NCBI GenBank assembly: GCA_941918925.1
Contig: OW799233.1
Location: 28,836,421 to 28,900,420 of the forward strand
Length of the DNA stretch: 64,000 bases
DNA from: Phyto melanocephala
Taxonomy: Eukaryota; Arthropoda; Insecta; Diptera; Rhinophoridae
Direction of reading: 5' to 3'
Shown here piece by piece: positions 1 to 10,490 of the stretch. Each line of letters opens with the position of its first letter. The stretch's first letter is position 1. A program made the position numbers and the translations under genes. The notes under the pieces are model-generated. The model did no database searches and was not told the DNA's origin. It was given only the letters and a program-made list of their open reading frames with translations.

Positions 1-720
1 AAGGTATATGCAATGCGGCAACAAACACAAAAATTAAAAAACACATGTATTTTGTTTTTATATATATGCCGGCATATGTCACACAATTTTTTATTTTCTT
101 CTTTAATTTGAATAATTTTTAAAAAAACTTTAGAGCAAAAACTTTTTGTTCATATTTTTGTATTTTTTAAAACGTTTTAAATCAACTGAAACTGCAAATT
201 ATTTATTTCATAATAATAAAAATAAAAAAATTTAGTTGGACAAATGTAGGCAGACTACATTTGTTTTTGTTTTTAGTTGGTAACGCCCAAGGCGAATTCA
301 TACAGGTGAAATTATCAGCACATGATGATGGGGAAACACAATGTCTAAATTTGTTGAATTCTCCTTGATTCAATTTATTAATGCAGGAATGGAAAATTAG
401 ATCTTGGATTTGATTTGCTTTTTTGATAATAAATTTACCAAATTTATATATATATTTGTTGTTCTTGCCCCATTTATAATGTGCTTTACAAACACATATC
501 CTTTTCTTAATGAAGTTTTATTGAATTAAACATAAAACAAATTTTCCATCCCTTAAAAAGTTTCTTTGTTGTATAAATTCGTCGTTGCATATAAATACCT
601 GTATGAATATGCCTTGGTAACGCTTATAAAATGTATATAAAAAAAAAACATTCAGCTGATTGGATACGAGTACCTTATGGATATGTCTTGGTTACTAATT
701 TGACTTAAATGTCAATTCTC
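1..720. repeat. Unclassified dispersed AT-rich repeat, copy 1
   Basis: This block shares a recognisable order of motifs with sequence at 14098-14345 and 45136-45490: a start resembling GGTATATGCA..CAACAAACA, a T-rich tract, TTTTAAAACGTTTTAAA, an AACTGCAAGTTATTTA-like string, and then a tail with a GGATACGAGTACC motif. Its second half (about 320-720) is also echoed at 1440-1860. No long ORF or clear terminal inverted repeat was seen, so the class (non-autonomous DNA element or retroelement end) stays open. The left edge may lie outside the window. Confidence 0.5.
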
Positions 721-1439
721 TTATAAAAATTTAAAGTTTTCATTTTTATTGCATTTTGGTTACAGTTTAAATTTTATTAAAAACATAAGCTCTTGTTGCG
801 GTTTGTCACTTCAGCGTTAAGCTTAGTACAACGTATGCCGCTCTTGTATGGGCTTGGTTGTTACAGACTCGAAGAAACCCATATAGATGGTATAAATATC
901 TGACCAAAATATACCCTTGTAAGTATCGCCATATTCGACATACATATTTTCCGAGTGGGATTTCTAGAAGAAATGTTTTTCTTTTGTGTTAATAACCTAT
1001 AAGTACTTAATATCATCAAGAAACTAAATAAATGTAGTGTTGAATTACGGCTGTTTTCATGTAAATTTCCTTCAGTATTAATTTTATTGCTAACCACATA
1101 CACTTAACCACTTAATATGTCATCCTTTGTATTTATGTTTATTGCTTTGGGACTTTTATTTTGTTGAGAGGGAGATACATGGTTCTTCTAATGTTACCAC
1201 GAGTATCAATTTTATTTTGATAGCGTTTAGAATAATGTTCATATATTTGTGATACATTTTATGAGCAAAATAATATGATTTTGCAGTTGAGGTACAATGA
1301 AAAATTTCAGCAGCAATGAAAAGATACTAGAAAATTAGAGAAGCTAAAGTTATTAAATTATAAAACTCGACTTTTATCTACGACAACACAAATTTTATAA
1401 CATTTATGACGTATGTATTCCGTTATTAAATGAATAATT

Positions 1440-1860
1440 ATTAACAAATAAATGCTGATCGGGAAGCAAATTGTCAAAAATTGTTAAATTCGCTTTGATT
1501 CCATTTATTTGTGCAGGAATGGAAAATGAGACCATCTTTGTGGTATTGAAGAATTAACTTTAGTGTACTTTTTAATAACAAATGAACTAAGTTTATTATT
1601 TGACAGATGTTGTAGAGAAATTTGTCAAATAAGCCTTCAATAAGCCTAAAATATTTTTTATGAATACGGCCCATAATCTTTTTTTATATATTAAATTTCA
1701 TTAAACTAAACTATTTATAAAAACCTTTCCATCCCTGATAAACGAATTCGTTCTGAAAGAAAACATCTACAAAAAAGTTGCTTTGTTTTAACAATTCGCC
1801 GTTGCGTATACCCGTATTAATATGCCTTGCTATTTGTGCTTCTTAGAAGTTTAAATTTTC
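1440..1860. repeat. Unclassified dispersed repeat, partial second copy
   Basis: It repeats motifs of 320-720 in the same order: a GTCTAAATTTGTTGAATT-like string, a GCAGGAATGGAAAAT string, a TTTCCATCCCT string, and AATTCG(C/T)CGTTGC followed by a TATGCCTTG motif. It is interrupted by the half palindromic element at 1590-1672. The two copies about 1.1 kb apart could be a local duplication or independent insertions. Confidence 0.45.
1590..1672. mobile_element. AATACGGCCC palindromic MITE, half copy
   Basis: This is the right half of the small palindromic element seen complete at 38871-38985 and 46393-46511. It contains TTTGACAGATGTTGTAGAGA, then the arm running to ATGAATACGGCCC. The left arm is missing. 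Confidence 0.75.
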
Positions 1861-2734
1861 AGTAATTTGTAATCTATTTTTCACTTTAATAGCCACTGTG
1901 CATTCTTTTTCGTGGGTTATTTAAGGCAAAGATAAGCAGAAACAAATTTGTGTATAAGCAAAACCCAAAAGGGTACTTGTTAAACAAAGAAAAAGGAAAT
2001 TATAGTAGAAAAATAGGGACAAGATTTTTATGTCTCATTGGTGGTTGTCTGATGAGAGCTAACAAACGAGCTAGCGAGAGATGCAATGCAGTAAAATGCG
2101 TTGTTCGTTAGTCTGCCAGTCAGCCAAGCGGATGCTTTGCTAACTGTGTGGTTAGTAGTGGGTTGCAATCATTGTGCATTTTTAATTTAAAGCAGGATAA
2201 AATAATTTACTCCTACTGAAACATGTGCTTATTATTATGCCTGACTCTATATTGCAACTACTTAGTATCTAATGATAAAAGAAGAAAGTTTTTAAAGTTA
2301 AAAAGCTATTCCCAAGATTGTGTAATAAATTTAAAAGCGAAAGAAAAAAATTAATCACCGAGATAGTTTTTGAAATATTTGGAATTAAAAATAGATGTAA
2401 AGGACACGGCTTAAAGGCAATTTTCATTAACAAAAAAGTAATGCAACATGTACATTTTCTGTGAAAAATAATAAACTCTAATATGTAGTGAAATGGTTTA
2501 AATGCCATTAGATTAAAAATGCATTTTTTTCTTTTCGCTTCACTATAATCTTTCCATATGCGGATTCGACTTGTGTAAAAAATACATAATGTAAACGCAC
2601 ACAAAGTCAAGAATAAAAGAAAACTAGGATTAAAACATTAGTTGAAAATTTTTATATTGACAAGCTTTTAAAGTCAAACGTAAAATTAATAAATTTATTT
2701 TCGTTTTTTTTTGGGTCAATTAAAAAATTCTTAA
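1861..2734. other. No recognisable feature
   Basis: This AT-rich DNA lies upstream of the 185-aa ORF. A 113-codon open frame on the minus strand (2269-2610) has low-complexity composition and no recognisable domain, so I do not call it. The promoter of the downstream ORF, if it exists, would lie here. No clear TATA/initiator pair stands out from the AT-rich background. Confidence 0.4.
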
Positions 2735-3292
2735 ATGTGCCAACCAAATTTAAACGATCAAAATATCAATGAAATTCGCAATGCCAGCAGAGCAATAGTT
2801 GGAGATTTACCGTTTGAAAATGAAGATGATTATGTAGATTTTTTTCCCGAAATTCCCTTGTTATTCTTTGACGAAGATCCAGACGAAAGTCAAGTACAAG
2901 TTTTAAATAGAAACGATGATGAATTAAACGAACGAGGCCAAGAAGAATTGGTTAATAACGAAATAATTAATTCTGGATCTGTAATCCTTGATAATTATGA
3001 AAACGATGTCTATTATAATGAAAGCTTAGCAAATATAAACCCGACCCAAAATTACAGCAGACGCCGAAATCGTACGCGTCGACGTCACAGCCGTCAAAGA
3101 GGTCATAGACGTGATCGTCGTCAAGAAAGTAAGCGTATTTATCACAAATTAAAATCCATGAATAAATTATTGTATGGAGCAGTTAAGACCTTCCGTCAAA
3201 TAAAATCCCTTATGAACCAGCAAGTAGAGCTGGTAAAGAGTTTGCATAATGTAGCAAATGAAAGTACAAGGAGAAGACAAACAATTTTATAA
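2735..3292 (+). CDS. Hypothetical 185-aa protein, acidic N-half plus Arg-rich block
   Basis: This single uninterrupted frame starts at the first ATG after an in-frame-poor AT-rich leader and ends at TAA. An AATAAA lies about 30 bases downstream. Composition is non-random for this AT-rich window. Residues 1-105 are strongly acidic (runs such as ENEDDYVD and DEDPDES). Residues 109-129 are almost all Arg/His/Ser/Gln (RRRNRTRRRHSRQRGHRRDRR has 21 residues, cited here by position only as 109-129). Residues 135-175 look helical, with regularly spaced Leu/Ile/Val. No signal peptide or membrane segment is visible. The basic block would suit nuclear localisation or nucleic-acid or chromatin binding, which is inference from composition only. 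I do not recognise a family. It could be an intronless orphan gene, one exon of a larger gene, or an ORF from an unrecognised mobile element. Confidence 0.55.
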   Translation: MCQPNLNDQNINEIRNASRAIVGDLPFENEDDYVDFFPEIPLLFFDEDPDESQVQVLNRNDDELNERGQEELVNNEIINSGSVILDNYENDVYYNESLANINPTQNYSRRRNRTRRRHSRQRGHRRDRRQESKRIYHKLKSMNKLLYGAVKTFRQIKSLMNQQVELVKSLHNVANESTRRRQTIL

Positions 3293-3322
3293 TAATTGCC
3301 AATATCTTTTGTATTTATTATT

Positions 3323-3328
3323 AATAAA
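3323..3328 (+). promoter_or_regulatory. Candidate polyadenylation signal AATAAA
   Basis: A canonical hexamer lies about 30 bases after the stop codon of the 185-aa ORF, at a position suitable for 3-prime end formation. Such hexamers are frequent by chance in AT-rich DNA. Confidence 0.4.
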
Positions 3329-3579
3329 AGTGATAAATGAATTTTATTTGAAATTTTACTTAGAGGAAAAAATTCACTAATACACTTGATGAACAAGGGG
3401 ATATAAAATCGAAAATCTTAAAACTTTTATTTTTTTTCGTGAAAAGCTGCACAAGACTAACAATTTTGCTTTATTCCATCTACACTTTCATCACAAAACT
3501 TAGGTTAATACAAACGTTTTTTTTTTAAATCCCTCATCATCAACACATAGTCTTAAATCGCCAGCTGATTATTGTAGCC

Positions 3580-4660
3580 ACCACCAAAAAAATTTAATTT
3601 ATTTTATTTTATTTTGTCATTCCGTTTTTCATACATCGAAATACCTATTTTAGACCCCATGAAGTATATTTTCTAAGTCCTGGGGTCCTGGGGCCAAATT
3701 ACGGCATTCGATCACGATTGAAATTTTACTCGAACGATCGAGTTCGCTGTGCTTTAGGTATAGAGATTTTAATAAGAATTTTCAAATTTCGATCACGTTC
3801 GAATGCCGTAATTTGCCCCCTCGAGTCTTTTTGTTGTTGTTTGTTATTGAAAATGGGCTTAATAGGTAAACTAGGAAAATAGTTATTGTTAGACACAAAT
3901 GCATTACCGTAAAGCAATTATATTTCGAAAGCATATTTCCAGAGTAAAAAAATGTTTATCTAATAATTGTTGAAAACTATACATTACAAAAGAAGTTAAA
4001 GATCAAAATTGACGAAAATTTTCCGAACTTTTCACGACATTGCTTTTAAACAATAGATTTTTAATAACGGAAAATTAAGGTGACACGCCCACTTATACGC
4101 CTACCTCTCATAAAATGTTAAATTCGTATGATTTCTCTATAGACAAAGATTTTGTGAGGAAAACACGACTATACTGAAATATCCAAGTTGAATTTATTAG
4201 CAGAAACTACTTTTACATGCCTACCTTATGACCCACTTCTTATATTATTTACTTTAAATGAGACTTAGGGCCATTAATACAACTTGCCGTTAGTTAGGGG
4301 CAGGATTTTGTCGGACCGATAAATGGGTTTGAATTATAAAGCTTTCATATAATTTTTATCATTAAATATTATTATTATAAGTAATAAAAACATAAAAAAT
4401 TTTAATTGTACTAATGCAAAACTATTTATCGGGTACAACAATTCCTACCTATAACTAATGGAAAGTTGTAATAAAGGTCCTTAAAAGGTTACAAAAGCGA
4501 CAGAATTATATGTATGATGATGAATTTTCGCATTAATAAATTTCTCGTCAATATAACTATAATTGCAAAAAACTAAGGTGACAAGCCCACTTATCCTAAA
4601 ATCATATATTTATTATATAGACAAACATTTTGGAATAAAGGAAAACTGTGGTTGTTTCTG
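3580..4660 (+). mobile_element. Degenerate mini-me/DINE-1-like element, split by a MITE
   Basis: The start (CCACCACCAAAAAAAT), TTTGTCATTCCGTTT, ACATCGAAATA and the TTTAGACCCCATGAAGTATA core match the better preserved copies at 6624, 47444, 57671 and 62122. A palindromic MITE interrupts it at 3690-3820. The body then resumes with ATTGAAAATGGGCT and several GACACGCCCACTT motifs. The 3-prime hairpin end is not present; the match fades near 4660. Confidence 0.7.
3690..3820. mobile_element. GGCATTCGATC palindromic MITE, copy 1
   Basis: The ends are imperfect inverted repeats of about 37 bp: GGGGCCAAATTACGGCATTC at the left, and its complement GAATGCCGTAATTTGCCCC at the right. The interior holds ACTCGAACGATCGAGT. 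There is no coding capacity. Two further copies lie at 40343-40472 and 50169-50292. Confidence 0.85.
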
Positions 4661-4689
4661 TACCATTAAAATTAAATTATTTAAAAATA

Positions 4690-4820
4690 CTTATTTATTA
4701 TTAGCTTGTGTCAGCGACTTTGTTTGTGTGGTTATCGTATTTAGTTCCGTTCAAAGATCTAAACATTTAAATATACAAACATTCCATTCCCATAAATTAT
4801 ATTATCTAATAGGAAGAAAA
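4690..4820. repeat. Degenerate interspersed repeat ending ATATTATCTAATAGGA
   Basis: It shares TTAGCTTGTG.C.GCGACT, GTGGTTATCGT, runs of ACATACAAACATTC and an ATTA(G/A)TAGGA-like end with 31450-31785. This architecture is common at the 3-prime ends of insect interspersed elements. The class is not settled. Confidence 0.45.
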
Positions 4821-4855
4821 TCATTGCTTACAATTTTAATCTCAACATACAAATT

Positions 4856-4880
4856 ATGTATGTATGTATGTATGTATGTT
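4856..4880. repeat. (GTAT)n microsatellite
   Basis: About six tandem tetranucleotide units. Confidence 0.85.
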
Positions 4881-4937
4881 TGCATGTACAAAAGTACAAA
4901 CCCGTATGTATTTTGCAAAGAAATCAGATAGTAAAAA

Positions 4938-6160
4938 AAAGGAATAGGGATATATTCGGCCGTCCCGAATCTGATAATACCGTTCACCGTCATGTACATA
5001 TGCAGGTACAAATACCACATCATAGCTAAGGCTAAATTTTAGATTTCAAGTAATATGCCATTTTCTTTATTATTTTTGACGACAACTTTGATTTTGAATT
5101 TTTACTTACCCCCATACCTAAACAAGAGCGTTGAGCGTCAAGCGCTGGAGTTTTACATGTGTTTTGTTTTTGTTACAATAACAAAATACATGCAAAATTG
5201 CAACGCTTGACGCTCAACGCTCTTGTTTAGGTATGGGCCATAGTTACTGTATTCTACTAGTCAAGGCCTTTCATTTGATACATATATTGTTGGGGTTAAA
5301 CAAATTTTTTCCCTCATTTTTTGTCAGACGCCATCTTAGACTTTATACTTTTTTAATAGTTTACTATATTGCGATGTTCAAGCCCTTTTTTGATAATAAT
5401 ATTTATTTGACTAATATTTTCGCCATTTAATCTAGGATGCCAACCTGAAAATTTTTTTTATTTCATAGCTAACTATATTTTAATACTTTGATTTGTTCCC
5501 CATATTGGCTCTCTCGGTTCTATAGAAACTGAAAAATATCGATTTCCATTTGTAAATTGTAGGAAGAAAACCGAAAAAATTGTACTCAGGTGCTTATATC
5601 TCAGTTAGTTTCGAACCAATTTGTTTTTTGTTATTAGAAAAAATTTCTGATATTACGGATTATAATTTGGTAACTTAAGCGTGGTCGAAAGTTATTTAGG
5701 AGTTTAAAAAAGTTTGATATAGTTTTGAAAAAATTAATATTTTTTCATATATTTTTTGTCTATAACTTTGCCGATTAGTGACCAATTACTATAAATAGTT
5801 ACTATAAATAGTAACAACTGTGTCAGTGAATCATCCTAGGGCTAAAAATTATAATTTTTATGGTAAAAAAGGCAGTCGTGTTTACTTGCTCGTATATCAG
5901 AAAGCTATGGGGTGATTTTGCTGATTTCCAATACCGATCTGCTCCTAAATATTTCATGTAGTTGTCGGAGGGCTTCAACAAGTTGACTTCAACATACACA
6001 CAGACAGACGGATAATGCTTAATCGACTCCCCTATTTATAAACTTTCAGAAAATATTTACTTAATGGGGTCAGAATTGAAAATCGTACAAATTTCACACG
6101 AAATGACAAACCTACATATATATACCCTCATTGTGAAGGGCATACAAATTATGAATTATA
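4938..6160 (-). mobile_element. mini-me/DINE-1-like element, divergent subfamily
   Basis: Read on the minus strand it begins with ATGCCCTTCACAATGAGGGT, then a CCCCATTAAG core and CCGTCTGTCTGTGTG. It ends near 4938 in a hairpin (TTCGG..CCGAA) like the other family members. An unrelated palindrome sits inside at 5112-5237. No transposase frame remains, so it is non-autonomous. Confidence 0.7.
5112..5237. mobile_element. CCATACCTAAACAAG palindromic MITE, intact copy
   Basis: Long inverted repeats occupy nearly the whole element. The left arm CCATACCTAAACAAGAGCG and the following GTTGAGCGTCAAGCG are mirrored at the right as CGCTTGACGCTCAACGC and CTTGTTTAGGTATGG. The centre contains TTTTGTTACAATAACAAAA. 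An eroded copy is at 15426-15535. Confidence 0.85.
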
Positions 6161-6623
6161 ATAGAATATAGAAAAAATATGAAGAAATAGTAAAAAAGAC
6201 TGATCTAGAGCTAATTAAAATTTTTCAAATGAAAAAACTTTTAAGCGGAAAGTAAAATGAAATAGAACTAGAGTTTAATATAAAAACGGATGTCTAAGTT
6301 AGTAAAGTTATAAAAAAAAAATAATATTTTAAACACATACACATGTGTGTATATAAACATACATATTGTGTATGCACACAATTATATAAAACGTTCAAAG
6401 AAGACCAAACAAGTTTGCATGTTTTAGCTTGTTGCTTTTAATATGCATGGATGTATGTGTGTCTGTTACTTTTGTCTGTATTTTGCTCTTTCAGCTGTTA
6501 AGTCAATTAGTCCTTTTTAATATAATTTCATTCAAAAACACTTCTTTATAACTTTACATGCTTAAGTAAATTGTGTATAAATTATTATTAAATTATATGA
6601 ACTTTTTTCTAATTTATAAATAT
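6161..6623. other. No recognisable feature
   Basis: AT-rich spacer between two mini-me copies, with short CA/TG-rich patches only. Confidence 0.5.
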
Positions 6624-8635
6624 TTTTATACCCGCCACCAAAAAAATGGTGGGGGTATATTCATTTTGTCATTCCGTTTGTAACACATCGAAATATCCAC
6701 TTTAGACCCCATAAAGTATATATATTCTGAATCGGGGTTTGATTTTATGACGATCTAGCTATGTCCGTCCGTCTGTCCGTCTGTTGAAAGCACGATAGAG
6801 GTCGCACCGAAAAAGGTATTGAAAATGGGCTAAATCGGAATATTAGGAAGAGAGTTATAGCTCGAAAAGCAAGAGTAGGTCGAAAAAACCGTGTCCTTCG
6901 AACATCGAATAAAATGGAATTGTGTCCAAACGCCTTAACGTAGACTCATGAAACTTCGAATATTCGAATATTTCCTGGGTAAAGACAATATTTTTCCCCG
7001 AAAATTGTCTAAATCTATGCATTAGGAGAGGAGTTATCGATCAAAATGTACGAAAATTTATACCGCACAGTGTATTTTTCGGTATATTTAAAAACAAAAA
7101 CGTCATAAAAGCAACAAAATTGGATGTACGACTCTGAAATTTTGCACACTTTGCTTTTTGGTGACACGCTTTCTTGTAACGGCAAATCAATGTGCCACGC
7201 CCACTTTTACGCCCACCTCCCATATAACGTGTAACTAAAATTCATATAATTTCTCTATTTATAAAGATTTTGGAATAATAAGGGCTCATTCGCAAAAATA
7301 ACTTTGACACGCCTACTATAACGCCCACTTTTCACGTTATCTACCGTTAATGAAATTTAAAAGCTCATAAAACCGCTAAAATTAGAGGTATGATGATAAA
7401 TTTTGCTACGTCTATCCCCCTATGCAATTTCATTACTATGCAAAAAAATTAAGGTGCCACGCCCACTTTTACGCCCACCTCCCATATAACGTTTTACCTA
7501 AAATTCATATAATTTCTCTATTAATGGAGATTTTGGAATAATAAAGGACTATATTGAAACACCTTAGTTGTACTCATTAGCAAAAACAACTTTGACACGC
7601 ATACTATAACGCCTACTTTCACTTTTGAATTGTGTCCAGACGCATACACGTAGAGTCATGAAACTTCAAATATATATTTATCGAGTCAAAAGAAAAGAAA
7701 AGAATTATAGATAAAAATGTACGAAAATTTATACCGCACAGTGTATATTTCAAATTTAAAACGTAATAAAACTGACAAAACTATATGTACGATTCTGAAA
7801 TTTTGCAAACATGGCTTTTTGGTCAAAGTCTTCGTTATAACGGAAAATAGATGTGCCACGCACACTTTTTTCCTTAAATTTTTATAAAAATATATTAGTC
7901 ATATATATTAGCATTTATTCATCTTACACTGCACCATTTATTGTACTGTAGCTAAATATAAGATAAAGATGATAAGATAGATGACTCTACTATCAACTAC
8001 TAGATGGCATGCTAACAACTTATGCTTATGTTCTCCTGAAGTTATGCTCTATTAAAAATGGGAATTTAGGAAAATTTTGACTTAAGTAAAAAAAAATTAT
8101 CTCTAAACATTATAAACAATTTATTTTCATGTACTAATGGCTAACAAATTTCAAAATTATACAAAACTTATTTCGTTTGAAAATCTTTTAAAAGCAAAAT
8201 GTTCTAGAAGTTTAAGAATAAAAATCTTACTAATAAATTTCCCGTTTTAGAAAAATGCAGAGAATGTATATTTTAAATCACCCTGTGGCCCTTAAAATTT
8301 AACCTTAAATTCACTCGCCCATTTTTATAAAAATCTTTAATATTTAAAAGCGTTGCTCGATTGCGTATCTTTCCACTGTTCAAATTGAGTTAGACTGAGA
8401 TTGAGAAATGTCAAATGAAATACAAGAAAAAAGTTGAAGTTTAGATGTGGTTCACCTTAAACATGGGCCCTTAAAATTTAACCACCCTCTAGAAAGAAAG
8501 TGATACATATTTTATTATAAAGAGATTATTCTATAGCGATTAACAAAATAATAAATATTGTGCTTTAAATGTACACAAAATTGGTGGTGGGTATAAAAGA
8601 TTCGGCACAGCCGAATATAGTGCTCTTACTTGTTT
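6624..8635 (+). mobile_element. mini-me/DINE-1-like (Helentron-type) element, 2.0 kb
   Basis: The left end has TATACCCGCCACC followed by a small hairpin with GGTGGGGG. The right end has GGTGGTGGGTATA, so the two form a subterminal inverted repeat, followed by the hairpin TTCGGCACAGCCGAA and the terminus CTCTTACTTGTTT. The core has AAAGTATATATATTC, then ATGTCCGTCCGTCTGTCC, the paired TA and GTCY proto-microsatellites described for dipteran mini-me elements. The body carries an internal duplication: GCCACGCCCACTTTTACGCC occurs at about 7194 and again at 7452. A captured mariner piece lies at about 8000-8490. No helicase or other protein frame is present. Confidence 0.85.
8000..8490 (-). mobile_element. 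Captured mariner fragments inside mini-me
   Basis: CACCCTGTGGCCCTTAAAAT at about 8279 and CCCTTAAAATTTAACCACCC at about 8473 match the terminal sequence of mariner copies at 48481, 49855 and 59346. The interior at 8318 jumps directly to sequence equivalent to 59768, so about 600 bp present in the 59-kb copy is deleted here. Confidence 0.6.
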
Positions 8636-9057
8636 CTGTTGATAAAATATATTTACAATTATATTTATACATATATATACTTATATGTATGTATTTGAAT
8701 TTATTTAAAATTTTTTTTTTAAATTTTCTTCAAACATTTTCCATTTTCTTAATTTTTATTTTTTGTATATTTATTTGTTTGACATTAGAAATGCCACCTA
8801 TAAAATTTTCTTCTCACTTAACATACTTCTCAAGTGTTGTATTTCGAGTTTTAATCAATAAGTGAAACAATTAAGTATATATTGCTCAATTTAAAAATAA
8901 TTTTTAGTATGGTAAATTGAGCTCAATAAGGCCTTTAATTGCGATAATATTATAGATTGACAATAAAGGCGCGTGTGTGAATATAGTATAAAGAAATTCT
9001 TTAAAAATTTAATACTATCAAAAATATTTTTTTGTTAGATAATCAATATTATCAAAA

Positions 9058-9300
9058 AACAAGTAAGAGTGCTATATTCGGCCGTGCCGATTCTTATATA
9101 CCCTTCACAACGTGTAGTCATGCAGTAACAGTAGTTTGTATCACCATTCCATATGATATACGTACATACATATAAAAAACATACATATATAAAAAAATCA
9201 CATTGTAAAATTATAAATTTACGTATGTATTTATGTATGTTTGATTGTTTGGTCATTCGAACACTTTGTAGTAGTACACGAACTGTAAAAATCCAGATGC
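9058..9300 (-). mobile_element. mini-me end fragment
   Basis: It starts with AACAAGTAAGAGTGCTATAT and the hairpin TCGGC..GCCGA, then ATATACCCTTCACAACGTG, which is the reverse complement of the family's 3-prime end. The match stops after about 240 bp. Confidence 0.7.
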
Positions 9301-9469
9301 ACATAAAGGTCTGACGTCACTTAAATGTTTAGCACTTTGGTTACATATTTTAAAATAGTGGTAGTGGCTGCATGAAAATGAAACATATGTGGCCGAAGCG
9401 GATACATTTATGCTTTATGATGACGTCAAAAATAAGTCACAGCTACATACGGATGAAGGTTTTTAAATT

Positions 9470-10490
9470 TCGTCTATTAATGCCTTTAGTTTGTTAGTTT
9501 GTATAGTCCAAATGCTCGCCTTGGCTTCGGTGGCATACTTCTATCCGATGGTCCATATTTTCAATAATACTGAGACATAATTGAGGTTCAATGCCGTTTA
9601 TGTGTCGAATTATCTCACCCTTAATCCAATGCTGTCAAATGACATGATCATGGCGGCCTATTAACATCGCCACAACGTAAGATATGACGGACATTGAATT
9701 TTTCCCGCAAAAGAGCCACAGTTTCTTTGGTCTATTTACTCAATTTCTGACCACAAAAAGTCCATTATTATCTGACGATTGCGCGTACCATCAAAGGTAT
9801 CTGCTCGCCAGACCAAAATTTCGTAGAATTACCGTCCCATGACTTTGCAATCCCATTAGTCGCACAAGATGCAGATGCATCGGAATTTCGACAATTACTC
9901 TTGCTCAAATGCGTAATGTTGTTAACGAATTCACTGAGGTGACAATGTGCCTCGCCGCTAAATGTCATTTTCTTTGTAAAGTCACCATTTACTTCTGTCT
10001 GTTCAATCGTTTAAGCTGATGATGCTTAAACTAGTTAGTAGTCTTCCACTTTTGAGTCAATTGAAACTTATAAGAGTGTAAATTTAAATTCTTATTCAAA
10101 ATTAGTATCAATGATATTAGTGAGATGTTTTGTTGTTGGGCACAACGACAAGCCGTAGTTAGCGCGAACAACAGCAATTGTACACATGTACACAGGTCTT
10201 TTTACATTTCATAGACCCGGTTTGATGAAGTTTGTATACAATTATCCTGATTTATGACACATTTGGTCGATTATGCTAACAAAAAAAATCTTAAAGTGCA
10301 CGAAATACATTTTGATCTAAACGTCCATTTTTGAAAAAAGCTCTAACGCCCTACTCAATTGTGTACCACTCAGTGATTGAATTTGTTAATGTCTAAAACA
10401 AAGAAATGTAGAATTAATTTAGGAAAAAAACTTGACGTTAAAGTGTGACTTACAATAAACTAAATGTATTATGGTTTAGCCACCCTGTAT
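9470..10490 (-). mobile_element. Decayed mariner-family transposon
   Basis: On the minus strand, 9768-9968 still reads MTFSGEAHCHLSEFVN, a decayed form of the FSDEAHFHLNGFVN block that carries the first catalytic Asp in this mariner group. The region near 9520-9640 encodes the C-terminal IENMDHR..VCHR-like tail. TTTAGCCACCCTGTATAAAA near 10475 looks like a terminal repeat. Multiple stops and frameshifts make it inactive. Confidence 0.7.

Noticed and set aside
7041..7223. A ~60-aa minus-strand ORF that recurs nearly unchanged at 58108-58290 and 62576-62758
   Set aside because: All copies lie inside mini-me elements at the same place. The similarity comes from the repeat DNA, other copies of the repeat break the frame, and there is no domain.
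8569..8865. ORFs starting with the same residues at 8569 and 50367
   Set aside because: The shared N-terminus is just translation of the mini-me 3-prime hairpin end. The rest is low-complexity flank and differs.
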